A stretch of DNA of 64,000 nucleotides from Populus alba (Eukaryota; Streptophyta; Magnoliopsida; Malpighiales; Salicaceae). The first letter of the stretch is position 1; every line of letters begins with the position of its first letter. The position numbers and the translations under genes were made by a program. Positions 63,421 to 64,000 of the stretch are shown one piece after another. Location of the stretch: NCBI RefSeq assembly GCF_005239225.2, contig NC_133294.1, positions 20,473,631-20,537,630 on the forward strand, given 5' to 3'. The notes beneath the pieces are model-generated. The model was not told the DNA's origin. It saw only the letters and a list, made by a program, of their open reading frames with translations, and made no database searches.

Positions 63421-64000
63421 TTTTTTTTTTTTTTGGCGGAGCCGCGGAGGGATAGCAAAAGAAACACCTAAATCATCTCTAGAATAAGATAACAGAACCC
63501 AGAGGAGACCAGACTTGAGCATCCCCTGTGGTTGTCTTCCCTGAGAGAGTATACGAAGCAACAGACAATTACAACGTCTTCAGAGAGAGCTTGACACAAG
63601 TGAGAAGAGTTCATGGCGGACATGATCGCCCATGTATCTTCTCTCGAGTCATTCTCACCTACCACCTGTCTGTATCCCATCCCCACGCGTGTTCTAGGCC
63701 AAAACGAATGGCATTGAAACCCTGGCTTAGCAAGCTCGCAGATTTAGTAGCAAGATTAACGAAACCAGACAACCACCTTTCCCCGGCATCTCTGAGCAAT
63801 CCGCCCTTTCCATACGTCTTGTAATTGAAAATGGAGAGATATACAGCACACGAAAAGGATGAAGATCTCTTGCTTGGCTGGTTGGGGGATATAGAATAAA
63901 TTCTCTTCTCTGGATTGACGGGCACATGATAGGTTGAATAAATCAAAGATCAAGAAAATAGATGGGGAAAAGGCAAATGAACCTTCCTGTTCCCTCAACA
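63420..64000. other. Less AT-rich end of window, possible edge of a gene
   Basis: Composition changes near 63435, and several overlapping short frames appear on both strands (63468..63686, 63528..63824 and 63659..63998), none with a domain I recognise. Could be the 5' or 3' part of a gene that continues beyond the window. Confidence 0.3.

Overview
This is eukaryotic nuclear DNA from a dicot plant: genes are split by GT-AG introns, intergenic DNA is extremely AT-rich, and microsatellites and MITE-like repeats are frequent. Protein sequences and the repeat style suggest Salicaceae (Populus or close relative); that assignment is inference, as no search could be run. No CRISPR array, tRNA or rRNA was seen.

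Left part (1-16.1 kb): the 3' portion of an O-fucosyltransferase-family gene (+, cut by the window edge); a convergent organellar seryl-tRNA synthetase (-, ten exons, 523 aa); an intact histone H3.3 gene (+) with a leader intron abutting the ATG; a patch at 9.05-10.37 kb made of pieces of three genes (COX6B intron, a bHLH factor, histone H3); and COX6B (-), whose 54-nt last exon lies 2.97 kb beyond the penultimate one, behind an intron filled with AT-rich repeat.

Middle (16-46 kb): a repeat-dominated stretch with a single-exon VQ9-like gene (+), a 14-3-3 gene (-) that has lost its central exon(s), an SnRK2.8-like kinase (+) with a damaged splice acceptor in the activation-loop region, and a purine permease (-) with a one-base frameshift flanked by a direct duplication.

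Right part (46-64 kb): ribosomal protein S6 (+, six exons), a sixteen-exon F-box/JmjC gene (JMJ21 type, -) with one frame inconsistency between exons 13 and 14, and a long AT-rich repeat tail.

The order VQ9, 14-3-3, SnRK2.8, F-box/JmjC matches, as I recall it, Arabidopsis At1g78310-At1g78280; the O-fucosyltransferase and COX6B match At1g22460-At1g22450. The window therefore looks like a conserved syntenic block inflated by repeats. Gene functions are mostly housekeeping (organellar and cytosolic translation, respiration, chromatin) plus stress signalling (SnRK2, VQ, 14-3-3). Four of the genes carry a local defect (two one-base frame losses, one lost acceptor, one exon deletion); true lesions and assembly errors cannot be separated from sequence alone. 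I see no new system; the most unusual items are the composite gene-fragment patch and the cluster of damaged genes.
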